Shown here: piece by piece, positions 29,618-41,787 of the stretch
Position numbering within the stretch: the stretch's first letter is position 1
How the letters are laid out: the number at the start of each line of letters is the position of its first letter
Origin: Symsagittifera roscoffensis
Lineage: Eukaryota > Xenacoelomorpha > Acoela > Convolutidae
Assembly (NCBI RefSeq): GCF_963678635.1
Contig: NC_087064.1
Span: 62,861,548 to 62,925,547, forward strand
Reading direction: 5' to 3'
DNA length: 64,000 bases
Position numbers and translations under genes: made by a program
Notes under the pieces: model-generated
Database searches by the model: none
What the model saw: the letters and a program-made list of their open reading frames with translations, nothing else
What the model was told of the DNA's origin: nothing

Positions 29618-29911
29618 ATTTACTGAAGTAACATCTATCCTATTGACAAATGCAGCTTTCGCAAGACACTCGATTGAAAAACAGCTAGACCAATAGAGCT
29701 TTAAGTAGCTAGAAAACTTAGATTCGTGCGCCAACTCACCCACATTGAAAAATTTTGTGCTAAAAATTTTAAAAAAAATAATTACAGAAAACGGCTAAAC
29801 GCTGTTTCCAGAGCATTTTCTAATACTTGGATTGTGGTAATCCACCCTTATGGAAACATCTTTAATTTTAGATCAACAAAACCAAAATCGCAATCGCAAA
29901 ATATTAACAAC

Positions 29912-29983
29912 AGCAGGATGGCGCACCGGAAGCTTGCTGGGCCCATAATGCAGAGGTCGGTAGATCGAAACTACCTCCTGCTA
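29912..29983 (+). pseudogene. A-type, broken D and anticodon arms
   Basis: GCACCGG in the A box, TGCAG in place of CCCAG. Confidence 0.75.
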
Positions 29984-30279
29984 GGTAAGTAAAAGTTTAT
30001 ATAAATTTTTGACAATTGCATCTTTCACAAGACAATCGATTTAAAAATAGATAGACCAATGGAGCATTAAGTAGCTAGAAAACTTAGGTTCGTGCACCTA
30101 CTCACCCACTATGAAAATATTTGTGCGAAAAACTTTTTAAAATAAACAATTACAGAAAACGGCTAATCGCTGTTTCCAGAGCATTTTCTAATACTTGGAT
30201 TGTGATAATCCACCCTTATGGAAACACCTTAAATTTTGGATCAGCAAAACCAAAATCGCAATGGCAAATTATTCATTAC

Positions 30280-30351
30280 AGCAGGATGGCGCAGCGGAAG
30301 CGTGCTGGGCCCATAACCAAGAGGTCGGTAGATCGAAACTACCTCCTGCTA
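30280..30351 (+). tRNA. tRNA-iMet (CAT), A7, stem mismatch
   Basis: CCAAG as in the copy at 29174; trailer without a T run. Confidence 0.68.
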
Positions 30352-30623
30352 GTTAAGTAAAGGACAATTGCAGCTTTCACAAGACACTCGAAAAATAGCT
30401 AGACCAATGGAGATTTAAGTAGCTAATAAAGTTGTGTTCGTACACCTACTCAAACACGTTGCAGATTTTCTGCAAAAAAAATACAAAATGACAAATACAG
30501 AAAACGGCAAAACGCTGTTTCCAGAGCACTTTGTTTTAATCCGTATCGTGTTTCTTCAACCAATACGTTAACACTTTAAATTATGATGAGCAACAAACTT
30601 TGCAATAGCACAAAGTTAGCCAG

Positions 30624-30696
30624 AGCAGCGTGGCGCAGCGGGAGCGTGATGCGACCCCCTCCTTCAGAAGCCGTAGATCAAAACCATCTCCTGCTA
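30624..30696 (+). pseudogene. B-type tRNA-like, 73 nt
   Basis: CCCCTCCTTCAG in the anticodon region; T loop ATCAAAA. Confidence 0.75.
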
Positions 30697-31003
30697 ATTT
30701 ACTGAAGGATCTATCCTAATGACATCTATCCAATTGACAAATGCAGCTTTCGCAAGACACTCGATTGAAAAATAGCTAGACCAATGGAGCGTTAAGAAGC
30801 TACAAAACTTAGATTCGTGCACCTACTCACCCACATTGAAAGATTTTGTGCGAAAAACTTTTTAAGATAAACAATTACAGAAAACTTCTAAACGCTGTTT
30901 CCAGAGCATTTTCTAATACTTGGAATGTGGTAATCCACCCTTATGGAAACATCTTAAATTTTGAATAGGCAAAACCAAAATTGCAATGGCAAACATTCAC
31001 AAC

Positions 31004-31075
31004 AACAGGGTGGCGCAGCGGAAGCGTGCTGGGCCCATAACCCAGAGGTCGGTAGATCGAAACTACCTCCTGCTA
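31004..31075 (+). tRNA. tRNA-iMet (CAT), A2 variant
   Basis: Acceptor AACAGGG gives an A2-C71 mismatch; rest consensus. T4 trailer. Confidence 0.75.
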
Positions 31076-31367
31076 GTTAAGTAAAAGATTATATAATGTT
31101 TTGACAATCGCATCTTTCACAAGACACTCGAATTAAAAATAGCTAGACCAATGGAGCTTTAAATAGTTATAAAAATTGTATTAGTGCACCTACTCAAACA
31201 CGTTGCAGCTTTTCTGCAAAAAAAATTCAAAGTGACAAATACAGAAAACGACAAAACGCTGTTTCCAGAGCACTTTCTTTTAATTCGTATCGTGTTTCTT
31301 CAACCTATACGTTAACATTTTAAATTACGATGAGCAACAACCTTTGCAATAGCACAAAGTTAGCCAG

Positions 31368-31447
31368 AGCAGCGTGGCGCAGCGGTAGCGTGATGCGACC
31401 CAAACCCCCCTCACTCAGAAGCCGTAGATCGAAACCATCTCCTGCTA
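31368..31447 (+). pseudogene. B-type tRNA-like, 80 nt
   Basis: CCCAAACCCCCC tract; D loop GCGGTAG. Confidence 0.8.
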
Positions 31448-31742
31448 ATTTACTGAAGTAACATCTATCCTATTGACAAATGCAGCTTTCGGAAGACACT
31501 CGATTGAAAAACAGCTAGACCAATAGAGCTTTAAGTAGCTAGAAAACTTAGATTCGTGCGCCAACTCACCCACAATGAAAAATTTTGTGCTAAAAATTTT
31601 TTAAAAAAATAATTACAGAAAACGGCTAAACGCTGTTTCCAGAGCATTTTCTAATACTTGGATTGTGGTAATCCACCCTTATGGAAACATCTTTAATTTT
31701 GGATCAACAAAACCAAAATCGCAATAGCAAAATATTAACAAC

Positions 31743-31814
31743 AGCAGGATGGCGCAGCGGAAGCCTGCTGGGCCCATAACCCAGAGGTCGGTAGATCGAA
31801 ACTACCTCCTGCTA
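31743..31814 (+). tRNA. tRNA-iMet (CAT), A7, D-stem mismatch
   Basis: GCCT in place of GCGT. T6 trailer. Confidence 0.68.
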
Positions 31815-32109
31815 ATTAAGTAAAAGTTTATATAATTTTTTGACAATTGCATCTTTCACAAGACACTCGATTTAAAAATAGCTAGACCAATGGAGCTTTA
31901 AGAAGCTAGAAAACTTAGGTTCGTGCACCTACTCACCCACTATGAAAAATTTTGTGCGAAAAAATTTTTAAATTAAACAATTACAGAAAACGGCTAAACG
32001 CTGTTTCCAGAGCATTTTCTAATACTTGGAAAGTGGTAATCCACCCTTATGGAAACATCTTAAATTTTGAATCGGCAAAACCAAAATTGCAATGGCAAAC
32101 ATTCACAAC

Positions 32110-32181
32110 AACAGGGTGGCGCAGCGGAAGCGCGCTGGGCCCATAACCCAGAGGTCGGTAGATCGAAACTACCTCCTGCTA
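32110..32181 (+). tRNA. tRNA-iMet (CAT), A2 variant
   Basis: A2-C71 mismatch; D stem GCGC extended. T6 trailer. Confidence 0.72.
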
Positions 32182-32472
32182 AGTAAGTAAAAGATTATAT
32201 AATTTTTTGACAATCGCATCTTTCACAAGACACTCGACTTAAAAATAGCTAGACCAATGGAGCTTTAAGTAGTTATAAAAATTGTATTAGTGCACCTACT
32301 CAAACACGTTGCAGCTTTTCTGCAAAAAAATTCAAAGTGACAAATACAGAAAACGACAAAACGCTGTTTCCAGAGCACTTTCTTTTAATTCGTATCGTGT
32401 TTCTTCAACCTATACGTTAACATTTTAAATTATGATGAGCAACAACCTTTGCAAAAGCACAAAGTTAGCCAG

Positions 32473-32552
32473 AGCAGCGTGGCGCAGCGGGAGCGTGATG
32501 CGACCCAAACCCCCCTCACTCAGAAGCCGTAGATCGAAACCATCTCCTGCTA
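32473..32552 (+). pseudogene. B-type tRNA-like, 80 nt
   Basis: CCCAAACCCCCC tract. Confidence 0.8.
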
Positions 32553-32847
32553 ATTTACTGAAGTAACATCTATCCTATTGACAAATGCAGCTTTCGCAAG
32601 ACACTCGATTGAAAAACAGCTAGACCAATAGAGCTTTAAGTAGCTAGAAAACTTAGATTCGTGCGCCAACTCACCCACATTGAAAAATGTTGTGCTAAAA
32701 ATTTTTAAAAAAAATAATTACAGAAAACGGCTAAACGCTGTTTCCAGAGCATTTTCTAATACTTGGATTGTGGTAATCCACCCTTATGGAAACAACTTTA
32801 ATTTCGGATCAAAAAAACCAAAATCGCAATCGCAAAAAATTAACAAC

Positions 32848-32919
32848 AGCAGGATGGCGCAGCGGAAGCCTGCTCGGCCTATAACCCAGAGGTCGGTAGA
32901 TCGAAACTACCTCCTGCTA
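32848..32919 (+). pseudogene. A-type with TAT anticodon
   Basis: Loop CCTATAA; stem CTCGG and D-stem GCCT are also changed. T6 trailer. Confidence 0.75.
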
Positions 32920-33215
32920 ATTAAGTAAAAGTTTATATAATTTTTTGACAATTGCATCTTTCACAAGACACTCGATTTAAAAATAGCTAGACCAATGGAG
33001 CTTTAAGTAGCTAGAAAACTTAGGTTCGTGCACCTACTCACCCACTATGAAAATATTTGTGCGAAAAACTTTTTAAAATAAACAATTACAGAAAACGGCT
33101 AAACGCTGTTTCCAGAGCATTTTCTAATACTTGGATTGTGGTAATCCACCCTTATGGAAACATCTTTAATTTTGGATCAACAAAACCAAAATCGCAATCG
33201 CAAAAGATTAACAAC

Positions 33216-33287
33216 AGCAGGATGGCGCAGCGGAAGCGTGCTGGGCCCATAACCCAGAGGTCGTTAGATCGAAACTACCTCCTGCTA
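33216..33287 (+). tRNA. tRNA-iMet (CAT), A7, T-stem mismatch
   Basis: GTTAG against CTACC. T5 trailer. Confidence 0.72.
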
Positions 33288-33584
33288 GTTACGTAAAAGA
33301 TTATATAACTTTTTGACAATTGCATCTTTCACAAGACACTCGATTTAAAATTAGCTAGACCAATGGAGCTTTAACTAGCTAGAAATATTAGAATCGTGCA
33401 CCTACTCACCCACTATGAAAAAATTTGTGCAAAATTTTTTTTTTAAATAACCAATTACAAAAAACGGCTAAACGCTGTTTCCAGAGCATTTTCTAATACT
33501 TGGATTGTGGTAATCCACCCTTATGGAAACATCTTAAATTTTGGATCAGCAAAATCAAAATTGCAATGGCAAACTAGTAATAAC

Positions 33585-33656
33585 AGCAGGATGGCGCAGC
33601 GGAAGCGTGCTGGGCCCATAACCCAGAGGTCGGTAGATCGAAACTACCTCCTGCTA
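33585..33656 (+). tRNA. tRNA-iMet (CAT), A7 variant
   Basis: All stems pair; identical to the copy at 28813. Trailer without a near T run. Confidence 0.88.
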
Positions 33657-33933
33657 GTTAAGTAAAGGATAATTGCAGCTTTCACAAGACACTCGATTTA
33701 AAAATAGCTAGACCAATGGAGCTTAAAGTAGCTAATAAAGTTGGGTTCGTACACCTACTCAAACACGTTGCAGATTTTTCTGCAAAAAAACTACAAAATG
33801 ACAAATACAGAAAACGGCAAAACGCTGTTTCCAGAGCACTTTCTTTTAATCCGTATCGTGTTTCTTCAACCTATACGTTAACACTTTAAATTATGATGAG
33901 CAACAAGTTTCGCAATATCACCAAGTTAGCCAG

Positions 33934-34007
33934 AGCAGCGTGGCGCAGCGGGAGCGTGATACGACCCCCCTCACTCAGAAGCCGTAGATCGAAACCATCT
34001 CCTGCTA
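33934..34007 (+). pseudogene. B-type tRNA-like, 74 nt
   Basis: ATACGACCCCCCTCAC. Confidence 0.8.
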
Positions 34008-34315
34008 ATTTACTGAAGGATCTATCCTAATGACATCTATCCTATCGACAAATGCAGCTTTCGCAAGACACTCGATTTAAAAATAGCGAGACCAATGGAG
34101 CTTTAAGTAGCTAGAAAACTTAGGTTCGTGCACCTACTCACCCACTATGAAAAATTTTGTGCGAAAAACTTTTTAAAATAAACAATTACAGAAAACGGCT
34201 AAACGCTGTTTCCAGAGCATTTTCTAATACTTGGATTGCGGTAATCCACCCTTATGGAAACATCTTTAATTTTGGATCAACAAAACCAAAATCGCAATCG
34301 CAAAAAATTAACAAC

Positions 34316-34387
34316 AGCAGGATGGCGCAGCGGAAGCCTGCTCGGCCTATAACCCAGAGGTCGGTAGATCGAAACTACCTCCTGCTA
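34316..34387 (+). pseudogene. A-type with TAT anticodon
   Basis: Same changes as 32848, so copied by duplication. T6 trailer. Confidence 0.75.
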
Positions 34388-34683
34388 ATTAAGTAAAAGT
34401 TTATTTAATTTTTTGACAATTGCATCTTTCACAAGACACGCGATTTAAAAATAGCTAGACCAATGGAGCTTTAAGTAGCTAGAAAACTTAGGTTCGTGCA
34501 CCTACTCACCCACTATGAAAAATTTTGTGCGAAAAACTTTTTAAAATAAACAATTACAGAAAATGGCTAAACGCTGTTTCCAGAGCATTTTCTAATACTT
34601 GGATTGTGGTAATCCACAGATGTGGAAACGTCTTAAGTTTTGGTTCAGCAAAACCAAAATTGCAGTGGCAAAATATTCAAAAC

Positions 34684-34755
34684 AGCAGGGTGGCGCAGCG
34701 GAAGCGTGGCGGGCCCATAACCCAGAGGTCGATAGATCGAAACTACCTCCTGCTA
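34684..34755 (+). pseudogene. A-type, anticodon stem broken
   Basis: CAT kept but GCGGG faces CCCAG; GATAG in the T stem. Confidence 0.72.
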
Positions 34756-35051
34756 GTTAAGTAAAAGATTATATTTTTGTTTGAAAATCGCATCTTTCAC
34801 AAGACACTCGATTTAAAAATAGCTAGACCAATGGAGCTTTAAGTAGCTAGAAAACTTAGGTTCGTGCACCTACTCACCCACTATGAAAAACTTTGTGCGA
34901 AAAACTTTTTAAAATAAACAATTACAGAAAACGGCTAAACGCTGTTTCCAGAGCATTTTCTAATACTTGGATTGTTGTAATCCACCCTTATGGAAACATC
35001 TTAAAATTTGGATCAGCAAAACTAAAATTGCAATGGCAAAATATTAACAAC

Positions 35052-35123
35052 AGCAGGGTGGCGCAGCGGAAGCGTGCCGGACCCATAACCCAGAGGTCGG
35101 TAGATCGGAACTACCTCCTGCTA
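35052..35123 (+). tRNA. tRNA-iMet (CAT), several changes
   Basis: CCGGA anticodon stem and T loop ATCGGAA. T6 trailer. Confidence 0.6.
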
Positions 35124-35459
35124 ATTAAGTAAAAGGTTATATAATTTTTTGAAAATCACATCTTTCACAAGACACTCGATTTAAAAATAGCTAGACCAAT
35201 GGAGCTTTAAGTAGCTAGAAAACTTAGGTTCGTGCACCTACTCACCCACTATGGCTCACCCACTATGGCTTGTTCATTTTAAAAAGTTTTTCGCTAAAAT
35301 TTTGTGCGAAAAACTTTTTAAAATAAACAATTACAGAAAACGGCTAAACGCTGTTTCCAGAGCATTTTCTAATACTTGGATTGTTGTAATCCACCCTTAT
35401 GGAAACATCTTAAATTTTGGATCAGCAAAACCAAAATTGCAATGGTAAAAATTCACAAC

Positions 35460-35531
35460 AGCAGGGTGGCGCAGCGGAAGCGTGCTGGGCCCATAACCCA
35501 GGGGTCGGTAGATCGAAACAATCTCCTGCTA
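35460..35531 (+). tRNA. tRNA-iMet (CAT), T stem weakened
   Basis: 3-prime T stem CAATC. The preceding spacer is about 40 bp longer through a local CTCACCCACTATGG duplication. T6 trailer. Confidence 0.6.
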
Positions 35532-35825
35532 GTTAAGTAAGAGATTATATAATTTTTTGACAATCGCATCTTTCACAAGACACTCGATTTAAAAATAGCT
35601 AGACCAATGGAGCTTCAAGTAGCTATGAAAATTGTTTTAGTGCACCTACTCAAACACGTTGCAGGTTTTTCTGCAAAAAAAAATTCAAAGTGACAAATAC
35701 AGAAAACGACAAAACGCTGTTTCCAGCGCACTTTATTTTAATTCGTATCGTGTTTCTTCAGCCTATACGTTAACATTTTAAATTATGATGAGCAACAACC
35801 TTTGCAATAGCACAAAGTTAGCCAG

Positions 35826-35902
35826 AGCAGCGTGGCGCAGCGGGAGCGTGATGCGACCCCCCCCCTCACTCAGAAGCCGTAGATCGAAACCATCTCCTGC
35901 TA
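35826..35902 (+). pseudogene. B-type tRNA-like, 77 nt
   Basis: C9 tract. Confidence 0.8.
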
Positions 35903-36197
35903 ATTTACTGAAGTAACATCTATCCTATTGACAAATGCAGCTTTCGCAAGAGACTCGATTGAAAAACAGCTAGACCAATAGAGCTTTAAGTAGCTAGAAA
36001 ACTTAGATTCGTGCGCCAACTCACCCACAATGAAAAATTTTATGCTAAAAATTTTTTTTAAAAATAATTACAGAAAACGGCTAAACGCTGTTTCCAGAGC
36101 ATTTTCTAATACTTGGATTGTTGTAATCCACCCTTATGGAAACATCTTAAAATTTGGATCAGCAAAATAAAAATTGCAATGGCAAAATATTAACAAC

Positions 36198-36269
36198 AGC
36201 AGGGTGGCGCAGCGGAAGCGTGCTGGGCCCATAATCCAGAGGTCGGTAGATCGAAACTACCTCCTGCTA
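36198..36269 (+). tRNA. tRNA-iMet (CAT), U39 variant
   Basis: TCCAG gives a G31-U39 wobble; otherwise consensus. No near T run. Confidence 0.78.
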
Positions 36270-36562
36270 GTTAAGTAAAGGAACATATAACATTATGACA
36301 ATTGCAGCTTTCACAAGAAATCGATTTAAAAATAGCTATACCAATGGAGCTTTAAGTAGCTAGAAAACTTAGGTTCGTGCACCTACTCAATCACGTTGCA
36401 GATTTTCTGCAAAAAAAATGTTCAAAATGACAAATACAGAAAACGACAAAACGCGGTTTCCAGAGCACTTTCTTTTAATTGGTATCGTGTTTCTTCAACA
36501 TATACCTTATCACTTTAAATTATTATCAACAACAATCTTTTCAATAACAGAATATTAACCAG

Positions 36563-36636
36563 AGCAGCGTGGCGCAGCGGGAGCGTGATGCGACCCCACT
36601 CACTCAGAAGCCATAAATCGAAACCATCTCCTGCTA
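36563..36636 (+). pseudogene. B-type tRNA-like, 74 nt
   Basis: CCCCACTCACTCAG; T arm CATAAATCG. Confidence 0.78.
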
Positions 36637-36932
36637 GTTTACTGAAGTATCATCTATCCTATTGACAAATGCAGCTTTCGCAAGACACTCGATTGAAAAA
36701 TAGCTAGACCAATGGAGCTTTAAGTAGCTAGAAAACTTAGATTCGTGCACCAATTGACCCACATTGAAAGTTTTTGTGCGAAAATTTTTTTAAGATAAAC
36801 AATTACAGAAAATGGCTAAACGCTGTTTCAAGAGCATTTTGTAATACTTGGATTTTGGTAATCTACCCTTATGGAAACATCTTAAATTTTGGTTCAGCAA
36901 AACCAAAATCGCAATGGCAAAATATTAACAAC

Positions 36933-37004
36933 AACAGGGTGGCGCAGCGGAAGAGTGCTGGGCCCATAACCCAGAGGTCGGTAGATCGAAACTACCTCCT
37001 GCTA
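36933..37004 (+). tRNA. tRNA-iMet (CAT), A2 and D-stem changes
   Basis: AACAGGG acceptor, GAGT D stem. T5 trailer. Confidence 0.65.
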
Positions 37005-37297
37005 GTAAAGTAAAAGAACAAATAACTTTTTGACAATTGCATTTTTCACAAGACACTCGATTTAAAAATAGCTAGACCAATGGAGCTTTGAAAAGCTATA
37101 AAAATTGTATTCCTGCACCTACTCATTCACGTTGCAGGTTTTTCTGCAAAAAAAATTCAAAATGACAAGTACAGAAAACGACAAAACGCTGTTTCCAGAG
37201 CACTTGCTTTTAATTCGTATCGTGTTTCTTGAACCTATACGTTAACACTTTAAATTATTATCAACAACAATCTTTTCAATAGCACAATATTAGCCAG

Positions 37298-37371
37298 AGC
37301 AGGGTGGCGCAGCGGGAGCGTGATGCGAACCCCCTCACTCAGAAGCCGTGGATCGAAACCATCTACTGCTA
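37298..37371 (+). pseudogene. B-type tRNA-like, 74 nt
   Basis: Acceptor AGCAGGG; GCGAACCCCCTCAC; 3-prime TACTGCTA. Confidence 0.8.
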
Positions 37372-37669
37372 ATTTACTGAAGTAACATCTATCCTATTGA
37401 CAAATGCAGCTTTCGCAAGACACTCGATTGAAAAATAGCTAGACCAATGGAGCTTTAAGTAAAGCTAGAAAACTTAGATTCGTGCACCAATTCACCCACA
37501 TTGAAAGATTTTGTGCGAAAATTTTTTTAAGATAAACAATTACAGAAAACGGCTAAACGCTGTTTCAAGAGCATTTTGTAATACTTGGATTTTGGTAATC
37601 TACCCTTATGGAAACATCTTAAATTTTGGTTCAGCAAAACCAAAATCGCAATGGCAAAATATTAACAAC

Positions 37670-37741
37670 AACAGGGTGGCGCAGCGGAAGAGTGCTGGGC
37701 TCATAACCCAGAGGTTGGTAGATCGAAACTACCTCCTGCTA
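37670..37741 (+). tRNA. tRNA-iMet (CAT), U33 variant
   Basis: Loop CTCATAA restores U33; AACAGGG, GAGT and U48 changes. T5 trailer. Confidence 0.65.
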
Positions 37742-38034
37742 GTAAAGTAAAAGAACAAATAACTTTTTGACAATTGCATTTTTCACAAGACACTCGATTT
37801 AAAAATAGCTAGACCGTTGGAGCTTTGAGAAGCTATAAAAATTGTATTCCTGCACCTACTCATTCACGTTGCAGGTTTTTCTGCAAAAAAAATTCAAAAT
37901 GACAAGTACAGAAAACGACAAAACGCATTTTCCAGAGCACTTGATTTTAATTCGTATCGTGTTTCTTGAACCTATACGTTAACACTTTAAATTATTATCA
38001 ACAACAACCTTTTCAATACCACAATATTAGCCAG

Positions 38035-38108
38035 AGCAGGGTGGCGCAGCGGGAGCGTGATGCGAACCCCCTCACTCAAAAGCCGTGGATCGAAACCATC
38101 TACTGCTA
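38035..38108 (+). pseudogene. B-type tRNA-like, 74 nt
   Basis: GCGAACCCCCTCAC, CTCAAAAGCC. Confidence 0.8.
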
Positions 38109-38406
38109 ATTTACTGAAGTAACATCTATACTATTGACAAATGCAGCTTTCGCAAGACACTCGATTGAAAAATAGCTAGACCAATGGAGCTTTAAGTAAA
38201 GCTAGAAAACTTAGATTCGTGCACCAATTCACCCACATTGAAAGATTTTGTGCGAAAATTTTTTTAAGATAAACAATTACAGAAAACGGCTAAACGCTGT
38301 TTCCAGAGCATTTTCTAATACTTGGATTTTGGTAATCTACCCTTATGGAAACATCTTAAATTTAGATTCAGCAAAACCAAAATCGCAATGGCAAAATATT
38401 AACAAC

Positions 38407-38478
38407 AGTAGGGTGGCGCAGCGGAAGCGTGCTGGGCCTATAACCCAGAGGTCGGTACATCGAAACTACCTCCTGCTA
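38407..38478 (+). pseudogene. A-type with TAT anticodon
   Basis: Loop CCTATAA in an intact CTGGG/CCCAG stem; AGTAGGG acceptor (U3-G70 wobble) and GGTAC T stem. T5 trailer. Confidence 0.75.
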
Positions 38479-38772
38479 GTAAAGTAAAAGAACATATAAC
38501 TTTTTGACAATTGCATCTTTCACAAGACACTCGATTTAAAAATAGCTAGACCGTTGGAGCTTTGAGAAGCTATAAAAATTGTATTCCTGCACCTACTCAA
38601 ACACGTTGCAGGTTTTTCTGCAAAAAAAAATTCAAAATGACAAGTACAGAAAACGACAAAACCTTGTTTCCAGAGCACTTTCTTTTAATTCGTATCGTGT
38701 TTCTTCAACCTATACGTTAACACTTTAAATTAATATCAACAACAATCTTTTCAATAGCACAATATTAGCCAG

Positions 38773-38846
38773 AGCAGCGTGGCGCAGCGGGAGCGTGATG
38801 CGACCCCCCTCACTCAGAAGCCGTAAATCGAAACCATCTCCTGCTA
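38773..38846 (+). pseudogene. B-type tRNA-like, 74 nt
   Basis: C6 tract; CCGTAAATCG. Confidence 0.8.
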
Positions 38847-39142
38847 GTTTACTGAAGTATCATCTATCCTATTGACAAATGCAGCTTTCGCAAGACACTC
38901 GATTGAAAAATAGCTAGACCAATGGAGCTTTAAGTAGCTAGAAAACTTAGATTCGTGCACCAACTCACCCACATTGAAAGATTTTGTGCGAAAAACTTTT
39001 TAACATAATTAATTACAGAAAACGGCTAAACGCTGTTTCCAGAGCATTTTCTGATACTTGGATTGTGGTAATCCACCCTTATGGAAACATCTTAAATTTT
39101 GGATCAGCAAAACCAAAAGTGCAATGGCAAAATATTAACAAC

Positions 39143-39214
39143 AGCAGGGTGGCGCAGCGGAAGCGTGCTGGGCCCATAACCCAGAGGTCGGTAGATCGAA
39201 ACTACCTCCTGCTA
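39143..39214 (+). tRNA. tRNA-iMet (CAT), consensus copy
   Basis: Reference copy for the array. Stems: acceptor AGCAGGG/TCCTGCT; D GCGC/GCGT; anticodon CTGGG/CCCAG around CCCATAA; T GGTAG/CTACC around ATCGAAA; discriminator A. Initiator hallmarks are A1:U72, C33, GGG/CCC at 29-31/39-41, and A54/A60. A box TGGCGCAGCGG and B box AGATCGAAACT are in place. No intron. Trailer lacks T4 within about 100 nt. Confidence 0.93.
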
Positions 39215-39506
39215 GTTAAGTAAAGGAACATAATACATTATGAGAATTGCAGCTTTCACAAGCAACTCGATTTAAAAATAGCTAGACCAATGGAGCATTA
39301 AGTAGCTATTAAAACTGTATTCGTGCACCTACTCAATCACGTTGCAGATTTTTCTGCTAAAAAATACAAAATGACAAATACAGAAAACGACAAAACGCTG
39401 TTTCCAGAGCACTTTCTTTTAATTCGTATCGTGTTTCTTCAACATATACGTTATCACTTTAAATTATGATCAGCAACAATCTTTGCAATAGCACAATTTT
39501 AGCCAG

Positions 39507-39579
39507 AGCAGCGTGGCGCAGCGGGAGCGTGATGCAACCCCCTCACTCAGAAGCCGTGGATCGAAACCATCTCCTGCTA
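39507..39579 (+). pseudogene. B-type tRNA-like, 73 nt
   Basis: GCAACCCCCTCAC. Confidence 0.82.
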
Positions 39580-39875
39580 ATTTACTGAAGTAACATCTAT
39601 CCTATTGACAAATGCAGCTTTCGCAAGACACTCGATTGAAAAATAGCTAGACCAATGGAGCTTTAAAAAGCTAGAAAACTTAGATTCGTGCATCACCTCA
39701 CCCACATTGAAAGATTTTGTGCGAAAAACTTTTTAAGATAACCAATTACAGAAAACGGCTAAACGCTGTTTCCAGAGCATTTTCTAATACTTGGATTGTG
39801 GTAATCTACCCTTATGGAAACATCTTAAATTTTGGTTCAGCAAAACCAAAATCGCAATGGTAAAGAATTAATAAC

Positions 39876-39947
39876 AGCAGGGTGGCGCAGCGGAAGCGTG
39901 CTGGGCCCATAACCCAGAGGTCGGTAGATCGAAACTACCTCCTGCTA
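39876..39947 (+). tRNA. tRNA-iMet (CAT), consensus copy
   Basis: Identical to the reference copy; T5 terminator at 39970-39974. Confidence 0.94.
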
Positions 39948-39969
39948 GTAAAGTAAAAGAACATACAAA

Positions 39970-39974
39970 TTTTT
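39970..39974 (+). terminator. Pol III T5 terminator of a consensus A copy
   Basis: TTTTT lies 23 nt past the tRNA end, in the GTAAAGTAAAAGAACAT-type trailer. The same run follows about half of the A copies; copies with the GTTAAGTAAAGGAACAT trailer and all B copies lack it. Confidence 0.7.
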
Positions 39975-40240
39975 GACAATTGCATCTTTCACAAGACACT
40001 CGATTTAAAAATAGCTAGACCATTGGAGCTTTGAGAAGCTATAAAAATTGTATTCCTGCACCTACTCAAACACGTTGCAGGATTTTCTGCAAAAAAAAAT
40101 CAAAATGACAAGTACAGAAAACGACAAAACGCTGTTTCCAGCGCACTTTATTTTAATTCGTACCGTGTTTCTTCAACCTATACGTTAACATTTTAAATTA
40201 TGATGAGCAACAACCTTTGCAATAGCACAAAGTTAGCCAG

Positions 40241-40321
40241 AGCAGCGTGGCGCAGCGGGAGCGTGATGCGACCCCCCCCCCCCCTCACCCAGAAGCCGTA
40301 GATCGAAACCATCTCCTGCTA
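40241..40321 (+). pseudogene. B-type tRNA-like, 81 nt
   Basis: C13 tract followed by TCACCC. Confidence 0.82.
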
Positions 40322-40616
40322 ATTTACTGAAGTAACATCTATCCTATTGACAAATGCAGCTTTCGCAAGAGACTCGATTGAAAAACAGCTAGACCAATGG
40401 AGCTTTAAGTAGCTAGAAAACTTAGATTCGTGCACCAACTCACCCACTATGAAAACTTTTGTGCTAAAACTTTTTAAAATAAACAATTACAGAAAACGGC
40501 TAAACGCTGTTTCCAGAGCATTTTCTAATACTTGGATTGTTGTAATCCACCCTAATGGAAACATCTTAAAATTTGGATCAGCAAAATTAAAATTGCAATG
40601 GCAAAATAGTAACAAC

Positions 40617-40688
40617 AGCAGGGTGGCGCAGCGCAAGCGTGCTGGGCCCATAACCCAGAGGTCGGTAGATCGAAACTACGTCCTGCTA
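40617..40688 (+). tRNA. tRNA-iMet (CAT), D-loop and T-stem changes
   Basis: AGCGCAA D loop (A box hit), CTACG T stem. No near T run. Confidence 0.65.
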
Positions 40689-40982
40689 GTTAAGTAAAGG
40701 AACATATAACATTATGACAGTTGCAGCTTTCACAAGAAATCGATTTAAAAATAGCTAGACCAATGGAGCTTTACGTAGCTAGAAAACTTAGGTTCGTGCA
40801 CCTACTCACCCACTATGAAAACTTTTGTGCTAAAACTTTTTAAAATAAACAATTACAGAAAACGGCTAAACGCTGTTTCCAGAGCATTTTCTAATACTTG
40901 GATTGTTGTAATCCACCCTTATGGAAACATCTTAAAATTTGGATCAGCAAAATTAAAATTGCAATGGCAAAATATTAACTAC

Positions 40983-41054
40983 AGCAGGGTGTCGCAGCGG
41001 AAGCGTGCTGGGCCCATAACCCAGAGGTCGGTAGATCGAAACTACCTCCTGCAA
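40983..41054 (+). pseudogene. A-type, A-box mutation and A72
   Basis: TGTCGCAGCGG A box and CCTGCAA 3-prime end (A1-A72 mismatch, losing the initiator A1:U72 pair). Same two changes at 46755, 48988 and 51189. Confidence 0.72.
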
Positions 41055-41346
41055 GTTAAGTAAAGGAACATAAAACATTATGACAGTTGCAGCTTTCACA
41101 AGCAACTCGATTTAAAATTAGCTAGACCAATGGAGCTTTAAGTAGCTATTAAAACTGTATTCGTGCACCTACTCAATCACGTTGCAGATTTTTCTGCTAA
41201 AAAATACAAAATGACAAATACAGAAAACGACAAAACGCTGTTTCCAGAGCACTTTCTTTTAATTCGTATCGTGTTTCTTCAACATATACGTTATCACTTT
41301 AAATTATTATCAACAACAATCTTTGCTATAGCACAAATTTAGCCAG

Positions 41347-41419
41347 AGCAGCGTGGCGCAGCGGGAGCGTGATGCGACCCCCTCACTCAGAAGCCGTGGA
41401 TCGAAACCATCTCCTGCTA
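41347..41419 (+). pseudogene. B-type tRNA-like, 73 nt
   Basis: Majority B form. Confidence 0.82.
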
Positions 41420-41715
41420 AATTACTGAAGTAACATCTATCCTATTGACAACTGCAGCTTTCGCAAGACACTCGATTGAAAAATAGCTAGACCAATGGAG
41501 CTTTAAGTAGCTAGAAAACTTAGATTCGTGCACCAATTCACCCACATTGAAAGATTTTGTGCGAAAAACTTTTTAACATAATTAATTACAGAAAACGGCT
41601 AAACGCTGTTTCCAGAGCATTTTCTGATACTTGGATTGTGGTAATCCACCCTTATGGAAACATCTTAAATTTTGGTTCAGCAAAACCAAAATCGCAATGG
41701 CAAAATATTAACAAC

Positions 41716-41787
41716 AACAGGGTGGCGCAGCGGAAGAGTGCTGGGCCCATAACCCAGAGGTCGGTAGATCGAAACTACCTCCTGCTA
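41716..41787 (+). tRNA. tRNA-iMet (CAT), A2 and D-stem changes
   Basis: Same as 36933. T5 trailer. Confidence 0.65.
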